From positions 1-64,000 of the forward strand of contig CABYVK010000006.1 of the NCBI GenBank assembly GCA_902522385.1: DNA of 64,000 nucleotides, read 5' to 3'. This document shows, piece after piece, positions 48,560-57,156 of this stretch (position 1 is the stretch's first letter; each line of letters starts with the position of its first letter). The translations under genes and the position numbers were made by a program. The notes under the pieces are model-generated. The model saw nothing but the letters and a program-made list of their open reading frames with translations. It did not search any database and was not told the origin of the DNA. The stretch comes from an uncultured Pelagibacteraceae bacterium (GTDB taxonomy: Bacteria; Pseudomonadota; Alphaproteobacteria; Pelagibacterales; Pelagibacteraceae).

Positions 48560-48612
48560 GCTTACTCATCACACTTAAATGTGTCATGATTTTGGCTATT
48601 AATTTAAATTGA

Positions 48613-49107
48613 TTACTCTTCACTTCTATAAGTTTCGAAGAAAAAACTAGCAATTAGAATAGCATCTGCTTTGTTGTTATCTTTTTTTTTTGACAATTGT
48701 CCTGAAAAATATGGAAAAATTTCAATAGCTCTTGTTCTACTTGCATCTTTTTCTGAATTAATGAGATTGAAATATTTTTTCCATTTGGCAGGCCTGACAT
48801 AATAAACAGGTAACTGCATTGCACTACAAATTCCCTTTAAAATACCAAAAGACTGGCCAAAATTAAACATACTGGTGACCCCTTGGCCTGGCATTGCAGA
48901 AACGTGCTCAATAACAACCTTTATGTTTTTTTTATCTATTTTGCTTATCCTTTCACTAATTTCATTGAATATCTGAGCGCCATTTACTTGCCTCTTATTC
49001 TTCTTTCCGTCAGTCATTGTTGGCATTTCTATTACTTCTTTTATTGTACCATTCTGGAAAAAACAGATTGATCCAGAAATACCAGGATCAATTCCAATAA
49101 TTAGCAT
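48613..49107 (-). CDS. RuvC-like (RNase H-fold) Holliday junction nuclease, atypical
   Basis: The 164-residue protein has the RuvC/RNase H-fold layout: first acidic strand IGIDPGISGSICFF with D7, second VVIEHVSAMPGQG with E67, then SFGILKGICSAMQLPVYYVRPAKWKKYF, and a last acidic helix KKDNNKADAILIASF with D148 (D143 nearby). It resembles the phage-type RuvC group more than classic E. coli-like RuvC; the residue aligned with E. coli D138 appears to be Asn. It occupies the usual ruvC place between yebC and tolQ, but ruvA and ruvB are absent there. It probably cuts branched DNA, but a different RNase H-fold role is possible. Confidence 0.75.
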   Translation of the reverse strand: MLIIGIDPGISGSICFFQNGTIKEVIEMPTMTDGKKNKRQVNGAQIFNEISERISKIDKKNIKVVIEHVSAMPGQGVTSMFNFGQSFGILKGICSAMQLPVYYVRPAKWKKYFNLINSEKDASRTRAIEIFPYFSGQLSKKKDNNKADAILIASFFFETYRSEE

Positions 49108-49832
49108 TATATATCACCTAAATTAATATTTGAATAAACATTCTGCACATCATCATCTTCCTCAAGAGTTTCTAAAAAATCTATTACACTATTTTTATTA
49201 TCTTCATTTAATTCAACGCTATTTAACGGTACCCATTCAATTTCTGTAGAAATAAAATTCACAATAATTTTCTCAAGATTTTTTTTTACATTATATATTT
49301 CGCTCATTTGACACTGGACCTCATGATAATCCTCATAAGATAAACATTCATCAGCTCCTGACTCAATCGCTAAATCTAAAATTTTTTCATCAGATATCTC
49401 TTTTTTATCAATTTTGATTATACCCAATTGTTGAAAATTGTGAGATGCTGAACCTTGAGTTCCTAAGCTCCCGCCACTTTTTTGAAAAATAGTTCTAATA
49501 TTTGATGCAGTCCTATTTTTGTTGTCTGTTAAAGTTTCAACTATAACAGCAATCTTTTCTGGTCCAAACCCCTCATATCTTAAATTTTCAAAATTTGCTC
49601 CTGTATCTGCAGAAGATTTATCTATTGCTCTTTCAATATTATCTTTAGGCATATTTGCAGATCTAGCAGCCTGTACTGCAGATCTTAGTCTGGGGTTCAT
49701 TGCTGGATCTTTGTCTCCAAGTTTTGCCGCAACAGTAATCTCTTTAGATAATTTTGAAAATATCTTTGATCTTTGCTTATCAGCCTTACCCTTTTTATGT
49801 TTTATTCCTGCCCAATGTGAATGTCCTGCCAT
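49107..49832 (-). CDS. yebC: YebC/PmpR (TACO1) family protein
   Basis: The 241-residue product matches YebC throughout: MAGHSHWAGIKHKKGKADKQRSKIFSKLSKEI (in part) at the start, ARSANMPKDNIERAID (about 53-68), LRYEGFGPEKIAVIVETLTDNKNRT and the GSLGTQGSASHNFQ block. The family has been described as a transcriptional regulator (PmpR) and, more recently, as a translation factor helping at proline-rich stretches. It overlaps the RuvC-like gene by one base, the common yebC-ruvC linkage. Confidence 0.95.
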   Translation of the reverse strand: MAGHSHWAGIKHKKGKADKQRSKIFSKLSKEITVAAKLGDKDPAMNPRLRSAVQAARSANMPKDNIERAIDKSSADTGANFENLRYEGFGPEKIAVIVETLTDNKNRTASNIRTIFQKSGGSLGTQGSASHNFQQLGIIKIDKKEISDEKILDLAIESGADECLSYEDYHEVQCQMSEIYNVKKNLEKIIVNFISTEIEWVPLNSVELNEDNKNSVIDFLETLEEDDDVQNVYSNINLGDI

Positions 49833-49837
49833 GATCT

Positions 49838-50641
49838 TTAAATATTTCTTAGTTGATCTCCGTATACATAGCTTTTGATATCTATTGCTAAACCTGTTTT
49901 TATATCACAATCTACTATAACACCACATAAAGAAGCATCACCAGTAGCAGGAAAGTGTTTCACCGAATTCTTTTTTAAAAATCTATTCAAAGAATTTTCT
50001 TTATTCATTCCAATCACTGAATCATAATCCCCACACATTCCTGCATCAGTTTGATATCCGGTGCCATTATTAAGTATTCTGGCATCATTTGTTGGAATGT
50101 GAGTATGAGTTCCAACTACGAGAGTTGCCTTTCCATCAAATAGATGTCCTATAGCATTTTTTTCGCTTGTTATTTCACCATGGAAATCAACTACAAGTAA
50201 ATCAAAATCCTTTTTCATTTCATTTTCTTTTAAAAATTTTTGAGAAGCTTCAAAAACATCTTCACACTTTTTCATAAAAACGTTGCCCATCAAATTAAGA
50301 ACTCCAATTTTTATATCATTCTTTGTTTTATAAATCTGAAAACCTTTTCCTGGTGCGGGTTCAAATAAATTTTTAGGTCTTAATAATCTTTCTTCTTTAT
50401 CAATAAATTCCATAATTTCTTTTTGATCCCAAACATGATTGCCAGTTGTAATAACATCAACTCCACAATTAAAAAAATCCTTACATATTTCTTTAGTCAG
50501 CCCCACACCTTGAGCTGCAGCATTTTCACCGTTTACTATTACAAAATCGATTTTGTTTTTATCAATTTCATTTAATAAATTACTTGTTAATTTAGAACAT
50601 CCTGAAATTCCAACAACATCTCCTAAAAACAAAATTCTCAT
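49838..50641 (-). CDS. YmdB-family metallophosphoesterase (TIGR00282)
   Basis: The 267-residue protein carries the calcineurin-like metal ligands of the YmdB group: MRILFLGDVVG (D8), VIVNGENAAAQGVG (about 34-47), TTGNHVWDQKEI (about 65-76), VDFHGEITSEKNA and GTHTHIPTNDARIL with GTGYQTDAGMCG. B. subtilis YmdB has 2',3'-cyclic nucleotide phosphodiesterase activity and controls developmental choice; the role here is unknown. It lies between ygfA-like and yebC genes with a 4-base overlap upstream. Confidence 0.9.
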   Translation of the reverse strand: MRILFLGDVVGISGCSKLTSNLLNEIDKNKIDFVIVNGENAAAQGVGLTKEICKDFFNCGVDVITTGNHVWDQKEIMEFIDKEERLLRPKNLFEPAPGKGFQIYKTKNDIKIGVLNLMGNVFMKKCEDVFEASQKFLKENEMKKDFDLLVVDFHGEITSEKNAIGHLFDGKATLVVGTHTHIPTNDARILNNGTGYQTDAGMCGDYDSVIGMNKENSLNRFLKKNSVKHFPATGDASLCGVIVDCDIKTGLAIDIKSYVYGDQLRNI

Positions 50642-51183
50642 TGTATAATTTTTTTCTCAGTTATTATTAAATCAAGTTTCTTATCATGCTTGTTTATTGG
50701 TATTTTTTTTATCTTCTGGTATGAAAATCCTAGTCCAATTTTATATATTTTTTTAATTTTAGATACTTTTTCCAAATAACGATCATAAAATCCTCCACCA
50801 TAACCTAATCTATTCAAATCATTATCATATGCTACTAAAGGGACAAATATTATATCTGGATAAACTTTCTTTCCTAAAGTTGGCTCAGCAATTCCATACT
50901 TATTAATTTTTAGAGGATCTTTATTTGTCCATTCAAAAAAATCCATTTGGTTGTTTTCTCTAATTATTGGTAAGGAAATATTTGCTTTTTTATTTCTTAA
51001 AAAATAAAGCATATCTAGGTCATCAATTTCATGATTACAAGGGTAATACCCTCCTACATTTTTGAAATTAATTTTATTTTTTTTCAAAAGTAGATAAATT
51101 TTGTTAGGGTTGATACTAAGTTTTTTATTCAAATTTTTTTTTCTAAGATTTAAAATTTTACTTCTTAGCTTAGATTTACTCAC
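50638..51183 (-). CDS. 5-formyltetrahydrofolate cyclo-ligase
   Basis: The enzyme converts 5-formyl-THF to methenyl-THF using ATP. The 181-residue product is basic at the N-terminus (SKLRSKILNLRKK), has GGYYPCNHEIDDL (about 40-52) and the signature DIIFVPLVAYDNDLNRLGYGGGFYDRYL (in part, about 109-136). It lies 4 bases after zapA, the usual zapA-fau order. In many proteobacteria the 6S RNA gene lies at or near this junction, but there is no room for it here. It belongs to the one-carbon network together with thyX and folP. Confidence 0.92.
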   Translation of the reverse strand: MSKSKLRSKILNLRKKNLNKKLSINPNKIYLLLKKNKINFKNVGGYYPCNHEIDDLDMLYFLRNKKANISLPIIRENNQMDFFEWTNKDPLKINKYGIAEPTLGKKVYPDIIFVPLVAYDNDLNRLGYGGGFYDRYLEKVSKIKKIYKIGLGFSYQKIKKIPINKHDKKLDLIITEKKIIQ

Positions 51184-51187
51184 AGAA

Positions 51188-51634
51188 TTAATTTGAAATG
51201 TTTTCTAATTTTGCTTTTTTTACAAAATTTGATATTTGATCGGCAGCTTCATCAATTAAATTTTCGTATTTTCTTTGATTATCGTCAATTTCTTGTTTTA
51301 AATTTTCATGATCAAGATTTAATTTTTCAATTTCAGTTTCTTTTGTGTCCCTATAATCGTAAATAAGAGATTTTAATTCTTTAAATTTTTTTGATAGATC
51401 ATTTAATTCTTCTTTTTTTTGATCTACTTTTTTCTTAGTTTCGTAATATTCATCCATTATTTTTACAGCTGTAATTAATAATAATTTATTTTCACCTAAA
51501 TTTCCCAAATCATTTTTTAAAGTATTAAACTTTTTGTTAATCTGAATTAACAATTCTTCTAAGTGCTCCTCTTGTCCATCTTCACAAGCAAGCAAAAACT
51601 CTTTGTTGTTAAATTTTATACTTATATTTGCCAT
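51188..51634 (-). CDS. zapA: Cell division protein ZapA
   Basis: The N-terminal 90 residues match ZapA: MANISIKFNNKEFLLACEDGQEEHLEELLIQINKKFNTL (in part), then LLLITAVKIMDEYYE. ZapA binds FtsZ and bundles protofilaments. A long coiled coil (about 75-148), rich in Lys and Glu, makes the protein longer than E. coli ZapA (109 aa). It overlaps the upstream coiled-coil gene by 13 bases. Confidence 0.87.
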   Translation of the reverse strand: MANISIKFNNKEFLLACEDGQEEHLEELLIQINKKFNTLKNDLGNLGENKLLLITAVKIMDEYYETKKKVDQKKEELNDLSKKFKELKSLIYDYRDTKETEIEKLNLDHENLKQEIDDNQRKYENLIDEAADQISNFVKKAKLENISN

Positions 51635-51945
51635 TTATCTATCTCATCCAATAGTGTGTCAGTTTCTTGATTAAGTTCATCAATTTTTTCAGAAAATTCA
51701 ATTTGTTTTCTTTCTTCAAGCTTTTCCTTGCTTTTTAAATCATCAAGTTTTTTTGAGAGATTTTCATGTTCCTCGAGCAAAGTTTTATATTTTTCTTCAA
51801 TTTGTATTTTTTCAATTTCTAATTGATTTTGTTTTGTGCTTAAATTCTCAATATTTTTTTGCAATTCAGGATTTGTTAGATCTAAATTTTTTAATTCTTC
51901 TAATGCAATGTTTAATTTTTTTTCTTTTTCGTCTATAGAATTCAT
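51622..51945 (-). CDS. Small coiled-coil protein upstream of zapA
   Basis: The 107-residue protein is predicted to be one continuous coiled coil with Leu/Ile heptad spacing and many Glu and Lys residues, without a membrane segment or signal peptide. I do not recognise a function. Its tight coupling to zapA suggests a division or scaffold role; several alphaproteobacteria have a small coiled-coil gene (DUF4164-like) between tkt and zapA, and this could be its counterpart. It is divergent from tkt with 53 bases between them. Confidence 0.7.
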   Translation of the reverse strand: MNSIDEKEKKLNIALEELKNLDLTNPELQKNIENLSTKQNQLEIEKIQIEEKYKTLLEEHENLSKKLDDLKSKEKLEERKQIEFSEKIDELNQETDTLLDEIDKWQI

Positions 51946-51998
51946 ATATATATGTTTATATTATTAAATAGATTCTTCTTAGTCTAGTCAGGATAATT

Positions 51999-53957
51999 TT
52001 GAGCAAACTACACAACGATTTAGCTAATTGCATCAGATTTTTATCAATTGATGCTGTTCAAAAGGCAAATTCTGGCCACCCAGGAATGCCTATGGGTATG
52101 GCAGATGTCGCAACTGTGTTATTTAAAAATTTTTTAAGATTTAATCCAAAGAATCCAGATTGGTTAAATAGAGATAGATTTGTTTTGTCTGCTGGTCATG
52201 GTTCTATGCTACTATATTCTTTGCTTTACCTAACGGGGTATAAAAGTATATCAATAAATAATATTAAAAAATTTAGACAGCTAAATTCTATTTGTGCTGG
52301 ACATCCTGAATATCATGCAAAAACAGGTATTGAAACCACAACAGGTCCTCTAGGACAAGGTATATCTAATGCAGTTGGTTTTGCAATCGCTGAAGAAATT
52401 TTAAAAATTAAATTAGGTAAAAATATAATTAATCACAAAACTTATGTTTTAGCTGGAGATGGATGCTTAATGGAAGGAATAAGTCATGAAGCGATGAGTT
52501 TGGCAGGGCATTTAAAACTTAAAAATTTAGTTATGCTATTTGATAACAATTCAATCTCAATTGATGGTCCAACAAATCTTGCAGTTTCAGATAATTTTAA
52601 AAAAAGATTTGAAGGATATGGTTGGGAGTATATTTCTATCAACGGTCATAATGAGAAGGAAATTTTTAATGCATTAAAAAAAGTTCAAAAAGCAAAAAAA
52701 CCTACTGTAATTTCTTGTAAAACAAAAATTGGATACGGTTCACCGAATAAATCAGGAAAGGCATCATCCCATGGAAGTCCATTGGGAGCAGATGAAATCA
52801 AATTGGTAAGAAAAGCTTTAAATTGGAAAAATAAACCTTTTGATATTCCAAATAAAATTTTAAAAGATTGGAGAAAAATTGGCCAAAGAGGTGAGATTTT
52901 AGAAAAAAAATGGAATGAAATATTAAAAAGAAAAAAAATAAAATTTAATCAAACTTTAAAAAATAATTTTACCACCGCGCTTCAGAAAGAAAAAGAAAAT
53001 GCAATAAAGGAACCAAAAAGTTTAGCTACTAGAAAATGTTCAGAAATGACATTGAACGCATTAACAAAACAAAAAAATAATTTAATTGGTGGCTCTGCTG
53101 ATTTAGCTGGGTCAAACAATACTAAAACCAAAAACCATAAGATAATTAAACCAGGAGATTTTACTGGAGACTACATTCACTACGGTGTGAGGGAACATGC
53201 AATGAGCGGTATTATGAATGGTATTGCACTTCACAGCAATCTAATTCCTTATGGAGGCACTTTTTTAATATTTTCTGATTATTGTAAACCTTCGATTAGA
53301 TTATCAGCATTAATGAAAAAAAGAGTGATTTATGTAATGACTCATGATTCTATTGGTCTAGGGGAAGATGGTCCTACTCATCAACCTATAGAACAGCTTT
53401 CAGGCTTACGTGCTATACCTAACTTAAATGTATTTAGGCCTGCAGATAGAATTGAAACTATCGAATGTTGGGAACATGCCTTAAAAAGCTCAAAAACACC
53501 TAGCGTGTTATCTTTAACAAGACAAAATTTAAATCCAATAAGAAAAAAATACTTAAATAAAAACTTATGTTCATTAGGCGCTTACGAAGTTTTAAGAACA
53601 AATAAAAAAATTAATCTAACAATATTAGCGAGTGGATCTGAAGTTAATCTCGCATTAGAGGTTAGCCATAAATTAGCCAAAGATAAAATATATTCCAAAG
53701 TGATATCAATGCCTTGTATGGAACTTTTCGAATTACAATCAAAATCTTATAAAAATAAAATTTTAGATGAAACTAAATTTAAAATATCAATTGAAGCTGG
53801 ATCGAGTGATTGTTGGAAAAAATATGTAGGTAATAACGGTATTACTTTTGGAATTGATGAATTTGGAAAAAGTGCACCATATAAAGATATTTATAAATAT
53901 TTTGGACTAGAGATCACAAACATTAACAATATCACTAAAAAATTATTAAAAAAATAA
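51999..53957 (+). CDS. tkt: Transketolase
   Basis: Transketolase moves two-carbon units between sugar phosphates. The 652-residue product has NSGHPGMPMGMADVATVLF (about 24-42), the TPP-binding GDGCLMEGISHEAMSLAGHL (about 150-169), REHAMSGIMNGIAL and DSIGLGEDGPTHQPIEQL. The start appears to be TTG at 51999: translation from it gives SKLHNDLANCIRFLSIDAVQKANSGHPG, a full family N-terminus, and no ATG is found before the conserved block. AGGA lies about 6 bases before it. It heads the tkt-gap-pgk-fba series. Confidence 0.96.
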   Translation: MSKLHNDLANCIRFLSIDAVQKANSGHPGMPMGMADVATVLFKNFLRFNPKNPDWLNRDRFVLSAGHGSMLLYSLLYLTGYKSISINNIKKFRQLNSICAGHPEYHAKTGIETTTGPLGQGISNAVGFAIAEEILKIKLGKNIINHKTYVLAGDGCLMEGISHEAMSLAGHLKLKNLVMLFDNNSISIDGPTNLAVSDNFKKRFEGYGWEYISINGHNEKEIFNALKKVQKAKKPTVISCKTKIGYGSPNKSGKASSHGSPLGADEIKLVRKALNWKNKPFDIPNKILKDWRKIGQRGEILEKKWNEILKRKKIKFNQTLKNNFTTALQKEKENAIKEPKSLATRKCSEMTLNALTKQKNNLIGGSADLAGSNNTKTKNHKIIKPGDFTGDYIHYGVREHAMSGIMNGIALHSNLIPYGGTFLIFSDYCKPSIRLSALMKKRVIYVMTHDSIGLGEDGPTHQPIEQLSGLRAIPNLNVFRPADRIETIECWEHALKSSKTPSVLSLTRQNLNPIRKKYLNKNLCSLGAYEVLRTNKKINLTILASGSEVNLALEVSHKLAKDKIYSKVISMPCMELFELQSKSYKNKILDETKFKISIEAGSSDCWKKYVGNNGITFGIDEFGKSAPYKDIYKYFGLEITNINNITKKLLKK

Positions 53958-53958
53958 A

Positions 53959-54966
53959 ATGACTATTAAAATTGGAATTAACGGAATGGGACGGATTGGT
54001 CGTATGGTTGTTAGATCAATTATAGAAAGTAAAAATAAAAATTTAAAAATTAATCATATAAACAACAGGTCAAACTCGGAGACCACATCTAAATTAATCA
54101 AATATGATTCTATACATGGAAAATTAATTGCTGATTTAGACTATGATCAAAATCATTTAATAATTAATAAAAATAAAATTACATTTTCTCAGGAAACAAA
54201 AATTGAAGAAATTAATTGGAAAAAACATGACGTTGATTATGTTTTCGAATGTACTGGAAAATTTAATTCAAAAGATAAACTTATTGCTCATATAAAAAAT
54301 GGTGCAAAAAAGGTGATCGTTTCTGCTCCATGTAAAAATGCTGATAAAACAATAGTATTTGGTATTAATGAAAATATAATTGCTAAAGAAGATAAAATAA
54401 TATCCGCAGCCTCATGCACCACTAATTGTCTAGCACCAGTAACCAGTGTTCTTGATGAAAATTTTGAAATTGAGAAAGGTTTTATGACTACAATTCATGC
54501 ATTTACTAGTGATCAGAAAATTTTAGATAATTCACACAAGGATCCAAGAAGAGCAAGGTCAGCGAGTCAATCAATAGTTCCTACCTCAACAGGAGCTTCG
54601 AAAGCAATAGGAGAAATAATACCAAACCTCAGAGGAAAATTAGAAGGTATTGCGATGAGGGTGCCCACTCCTAATGTTTCTCTTATTGAATTAGTTTTTT
54701 GCACAAAAAAAGATATTAATATAAAAAAAATTAATGATGCTTTTGAACAAGCGTCAAAAAATAAATTAAAAAATATCTTAGAAGTTACTCATGAAAAATT
54801 AGTATCAATAGATTTTAATCATCATCCTGCTTCTGCAATAATAGATGCTTCTTTAACAAATGTAGTTGGAAGTAATATGGGTAAAATATCAGCCTGGTAT
54901 GATAATGAATGGGGCTTTTCTAATAGAATGTGTGATATAGCTGAAACTTTGCATAAAATCTCTTAA
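53959..54966 (+). CDS. gap: Glyceraldehyde-3-phosphate dehydrogenase
   Basis: The 335-residue product starts IKIGINGMGRIGRMVVRS and has the catalytic cysteine C153 in SCTTNCLAP, the STGASKAIG phosphate site and WYDNEWGFSNRM near the end. The residue that normally selects NAD (Asp at the end of the second strand, aligned with D34 of E. coli GapA) is Asn36 here, followed by Arg37 (HINNRSNSE). This suggests that NADP(H) can be used, as would suit a gluconeogenic enzyme, but that is inference. The stop overlaps the pgk start by one base. Confidence 0.95.
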   Translation: MTIKIGINGMGRIGRMVVRSIIESKNKNLKINHINNRSNSETTSKLIKYDSIHGKLIADLDYDQNHLIINKNKITFSQETKIEEINWKKHDVDYVFECTGKFNSKDKLIAHIKNGAKKVIVSAPCKNADKTIVFGINENIIAKEDKIISAASCTTNCLAPVTSVLDENFEIEKGFMTTIHAFTSDQKILDNSHKDPRRARSASQSIVPTSTGASKAIGEIIPNLRGKLEGIAMRVPTPNVSLIELVFCTKKDINIKKINDAFEQASKNKLKNILEVTHEKLVSIDFNHHPASAIIDASLTNVVGSNMGKISAWYDNEWGFSNRMCDIAETLHKIS

Positions 54967-56144
54967 TGAGAAGTATTATAAACGAAAAGAATCTTAACAA
55001 TAAAAAAATCTTATTAAGATTAGATTTAAATGTTCCTTTAGAAAGAGACAAAATAACAGATACAACAAGAATTGATAAAATTCTTCCTACGTTAAATTTT
55101 TTGATTAAAGAAAAAGCTAAAATTATAATTTTATCACATGTTGGAAGACCAAAAGGTAAAATTGTTAAAGATCTCTCCCTAAAACCAATTTGTGAAGAAT
55201 TGCAAAATAAATTAAGAAAAAAAGTAAAACTTATTAGCGAAAATATTAAAGAAATAAAAACTAAAAATTTCTTCAGTAACTACAATGAAGATATTTTTAT
55301 TTTAGAAAATATTAGATTTTATTCAGAGGAAGAGCAAAATGACAGTAAGTTTGCTGAACAGCTGTCAAATCTTGGAGATATATATGTAAATGACGCTTTC
55401 TCTTGTTCTCACAGAGCTCATGCCTCGATTTATGAAATTCCAAAATTCTTACCCTCATTTTCTGGGTTACAGCTAGACTTAGAAGTGAATGCGCTTAATA
55501 AAATAACCTCTGAAATTACCAGACCAATTACTTGTATTATTGGGGGATCTAAAATTTCAACTAAGATTAATGTTATTAAAAATTTAATTCCTAAACTTGA
55601 CAATATTATAATTGTTGGGGGTATGGCTAATAATTTTTTGGAATATTTTGGAAATAGTGTTGGAAAATCTATCAAAGAAAAAAATTGTAATAAAATAGTT
55701 GAAGAAATCATCTCTCTTTCGAAAAAAGAAAAATGTAAAATAATCTGTCCAGAAGATGTGATTGTATCTAAAGATTTAAATGGATATCCTCAAAAGAAAG
55801 AATTGAACGAATTATTGTCTGATGAAATGATATTAGATATTGGTCCAAAAACTATTGATAAAATAACAAAAATTATTGATAACAGTAAAACTATACTTTG
55901 GAATGGACCCGCAGGATATTTTGAAAATCCAAATTTTGCTTATGGAAGTGTTCAAATAGCAAAAAAAATAATTGAAAATAATAAAGCAAACAAAATTTTT
56001 TCAGTTGCTGGTGGTGGAGACACAGTTTCTTTATTAAATAATTTAAAAGCTGTTAATGAGTTTAATTTTGTTTCAACTGCAGGTGGAGCTTTTTTAGAAT
56101 ATCTTGAAGGTAAAAACCTTCCTGGTATAACCGCATTAAATTAA
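54966..56144 (+). CDS. pgk: Phosphoglycerate kinase
   Basis: Pgk transfers phosphate between 1,3-bisphosphoglycerate and ATP. The 392-residue product has the N-terminal LLRLDLNVPLE, SHVGRPKG (about 58-65), LENIRFYSEEEQND, YVNDAFSCSHRAHAS and the C-terminal ATP site WNGPAGYFE together with VAGGGDTV and STAGGAFLEYLEG. The length is normal. It is translationally coupled to gap (TAATG) and followed by fba after one base. Confidence 0.97.
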   Translation: MRSIINEKNLNNKKILLRLDLNVPLERDKITDTTRIDKILPTLNFLIKEKAKIIILSHVGRPKGKIVKDLSLKPICEELQNKLRKKVKLISENIKEIKTKNFFSNYNEDIFILENIRFYSEEEQNDSKFAEQLSNLGDIYVNDAFSCSHRAHASIYEIPKFLPSFSGLQLDLEVNALNKITSEITRPITCIIGGSKISTKINVIKNLIPKLDNIIIVGGMANNFLEYFGNSVGKSIKEKNCNKIVEEIISLSKKEKCKIICPEDVIVSKDLNGYPQKKELNELLSDEMILDIGPKTIDKITKIIDNSKTILWNGPAGYFENPNFAYGSVQIAKKIIENNKANKIFSVAGGGDTVSLLNNLKAVNEFNFVSTAGGAFLEYLEGKNLPGITALN

Positions 56145-56145
56145 A

Positions 56146-57156
56146 ATGTCTGAATTAAATAAAATTGCACTTAAAATAATTTCCAACGGTAAAGGTATAC
56201 TTGCGGCTGATGAAAGCAATGGAACTATGACAAAAAGACTTGAAGAGGTAAATGTCAAATCAACGCCAGAAAATAGACTTGCCTTCAGAGAAATTCTTTT
56301 TTCTTCTCATGGAATGAAGGATTATATAGGTGGTGTTATTCTTTACGATGAAACCATCCATCAAATTTCAAGCACAGGAAAATTAATACCAAATTTAATA
56401 TCTAGTTCAGGTGCAGTTCCTGGAATTAAAGTTGATACTGGTGCAAAAGATTTAGCAAATTCATCTAAAGAAAAAGTTACAGAAGGATTAGATGGCCTTA
56501 GAGATAGATTAAAAAAATATTATGATCTTGGAGCGAGATTTACAAAATGGCGAGGCGTCTATTCTATAGGTGAAAATTATCCAAGCAAACTGGCAATAAG
56601 TAGTAATGCTCATGCACTTGCTAGATACTCTGCACTAGTTCAAGAAAATGGAATGGTTCCAATAGTAGAACCTGAGGTATTAATGGATGGAAACCATTCT
56701 GCAGAAGTTTGTTTTAATAAAACATCAGAAGTAATTAAAAAATGTTTTGAGGAACTAATTTTACACAAAGTTGATTTATCGGGAATTATTTTAAAACCGA
56801 ATATGATTTTATCTGGTAACCTATCAAAAAATAAAATTTCTAGTGAAGAAGTTTCTATCAAAACTTTAGAATGTCTTAAAAATTGTGTACCTAATGATGT
56901 TCCTGGAATAGCTTTTTTATCTGGAGGGCAATCTGAAATTGAGGCTACTGAAAATTTAAATTTAATAAATAAAAACAATAATACTAATTTTATAATGACC
57001 TATTCATATGGAAGAGCTCTTCAACAAAGTGCTTTAAAAGTTTGGTCTAATGATATTGAAAATGTAAAGGCAGCTCAAACTACTTTTAATCATAGGGCTA
57101 AAATGTGTACTTTGGCCGCTCAAGGAAAATGGTCTAGTGAGTTTGAAAATAAGTAA
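56146..57156 (+). CDS. Fructose-bisphosphate aldolase, class I
   Basis: The 336-residue product is a eukaryote-like class I aldolase: GKGILAADESNGTMTKRLEEV at the N-terminus, FTKWRGVYSIGE (about 128-139), ILKPNMILSGN with Schiff-base Lys217, and FLSGGQSEIEATENLNLIN (about 261-279). It joins or splits dihydroxyacetone phosphate and glyceraldehyde 3-phosphate without metal. The C-terminus ends HRAKMCTLAAQGKWSSEFENK. Many bacteria have class II Fba at this position beside pgk; a class I enzyme avoids a need for zinc or iron. The 3' end overlaps thiE by 20 bases. Confidence 0.94.
   Translation: MSELNKIALKIISNGKGILAADESNGTMTKRLEEVNVKSTPENRLAFREILFSSHGMKDYIGGVILYDETIHQISSTGKLIPNLISSSGAVPGIKVDTGAKDLANSSKEKVTEGLDGLRDRLKKYYDLGARFTKWRGVYSIGENYPSKLAISSNAHALARYSALVQENGMVPIVEPEVLMDGNHSAEVCFNKTSEVIKKCFEELILHKVDLSGIILKPNMILSGNLSKNKISSEEVSIKTLECLKNCVPNDVPGIAFLSGGQSEIEATENLNLINKNNNTNFIMTYSYGRALQQSALKVWSNDIENVKAAQTTFNHRAKMCTLAAQGKWSSEFENK

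Noticed and set aside
48570-48586. A dyad (ACACTTAAATGTGT) upstream of tolQ as an operator
   Set aside because: The symmetry is imperfect and no matching copy was seen elsewhere in the window.
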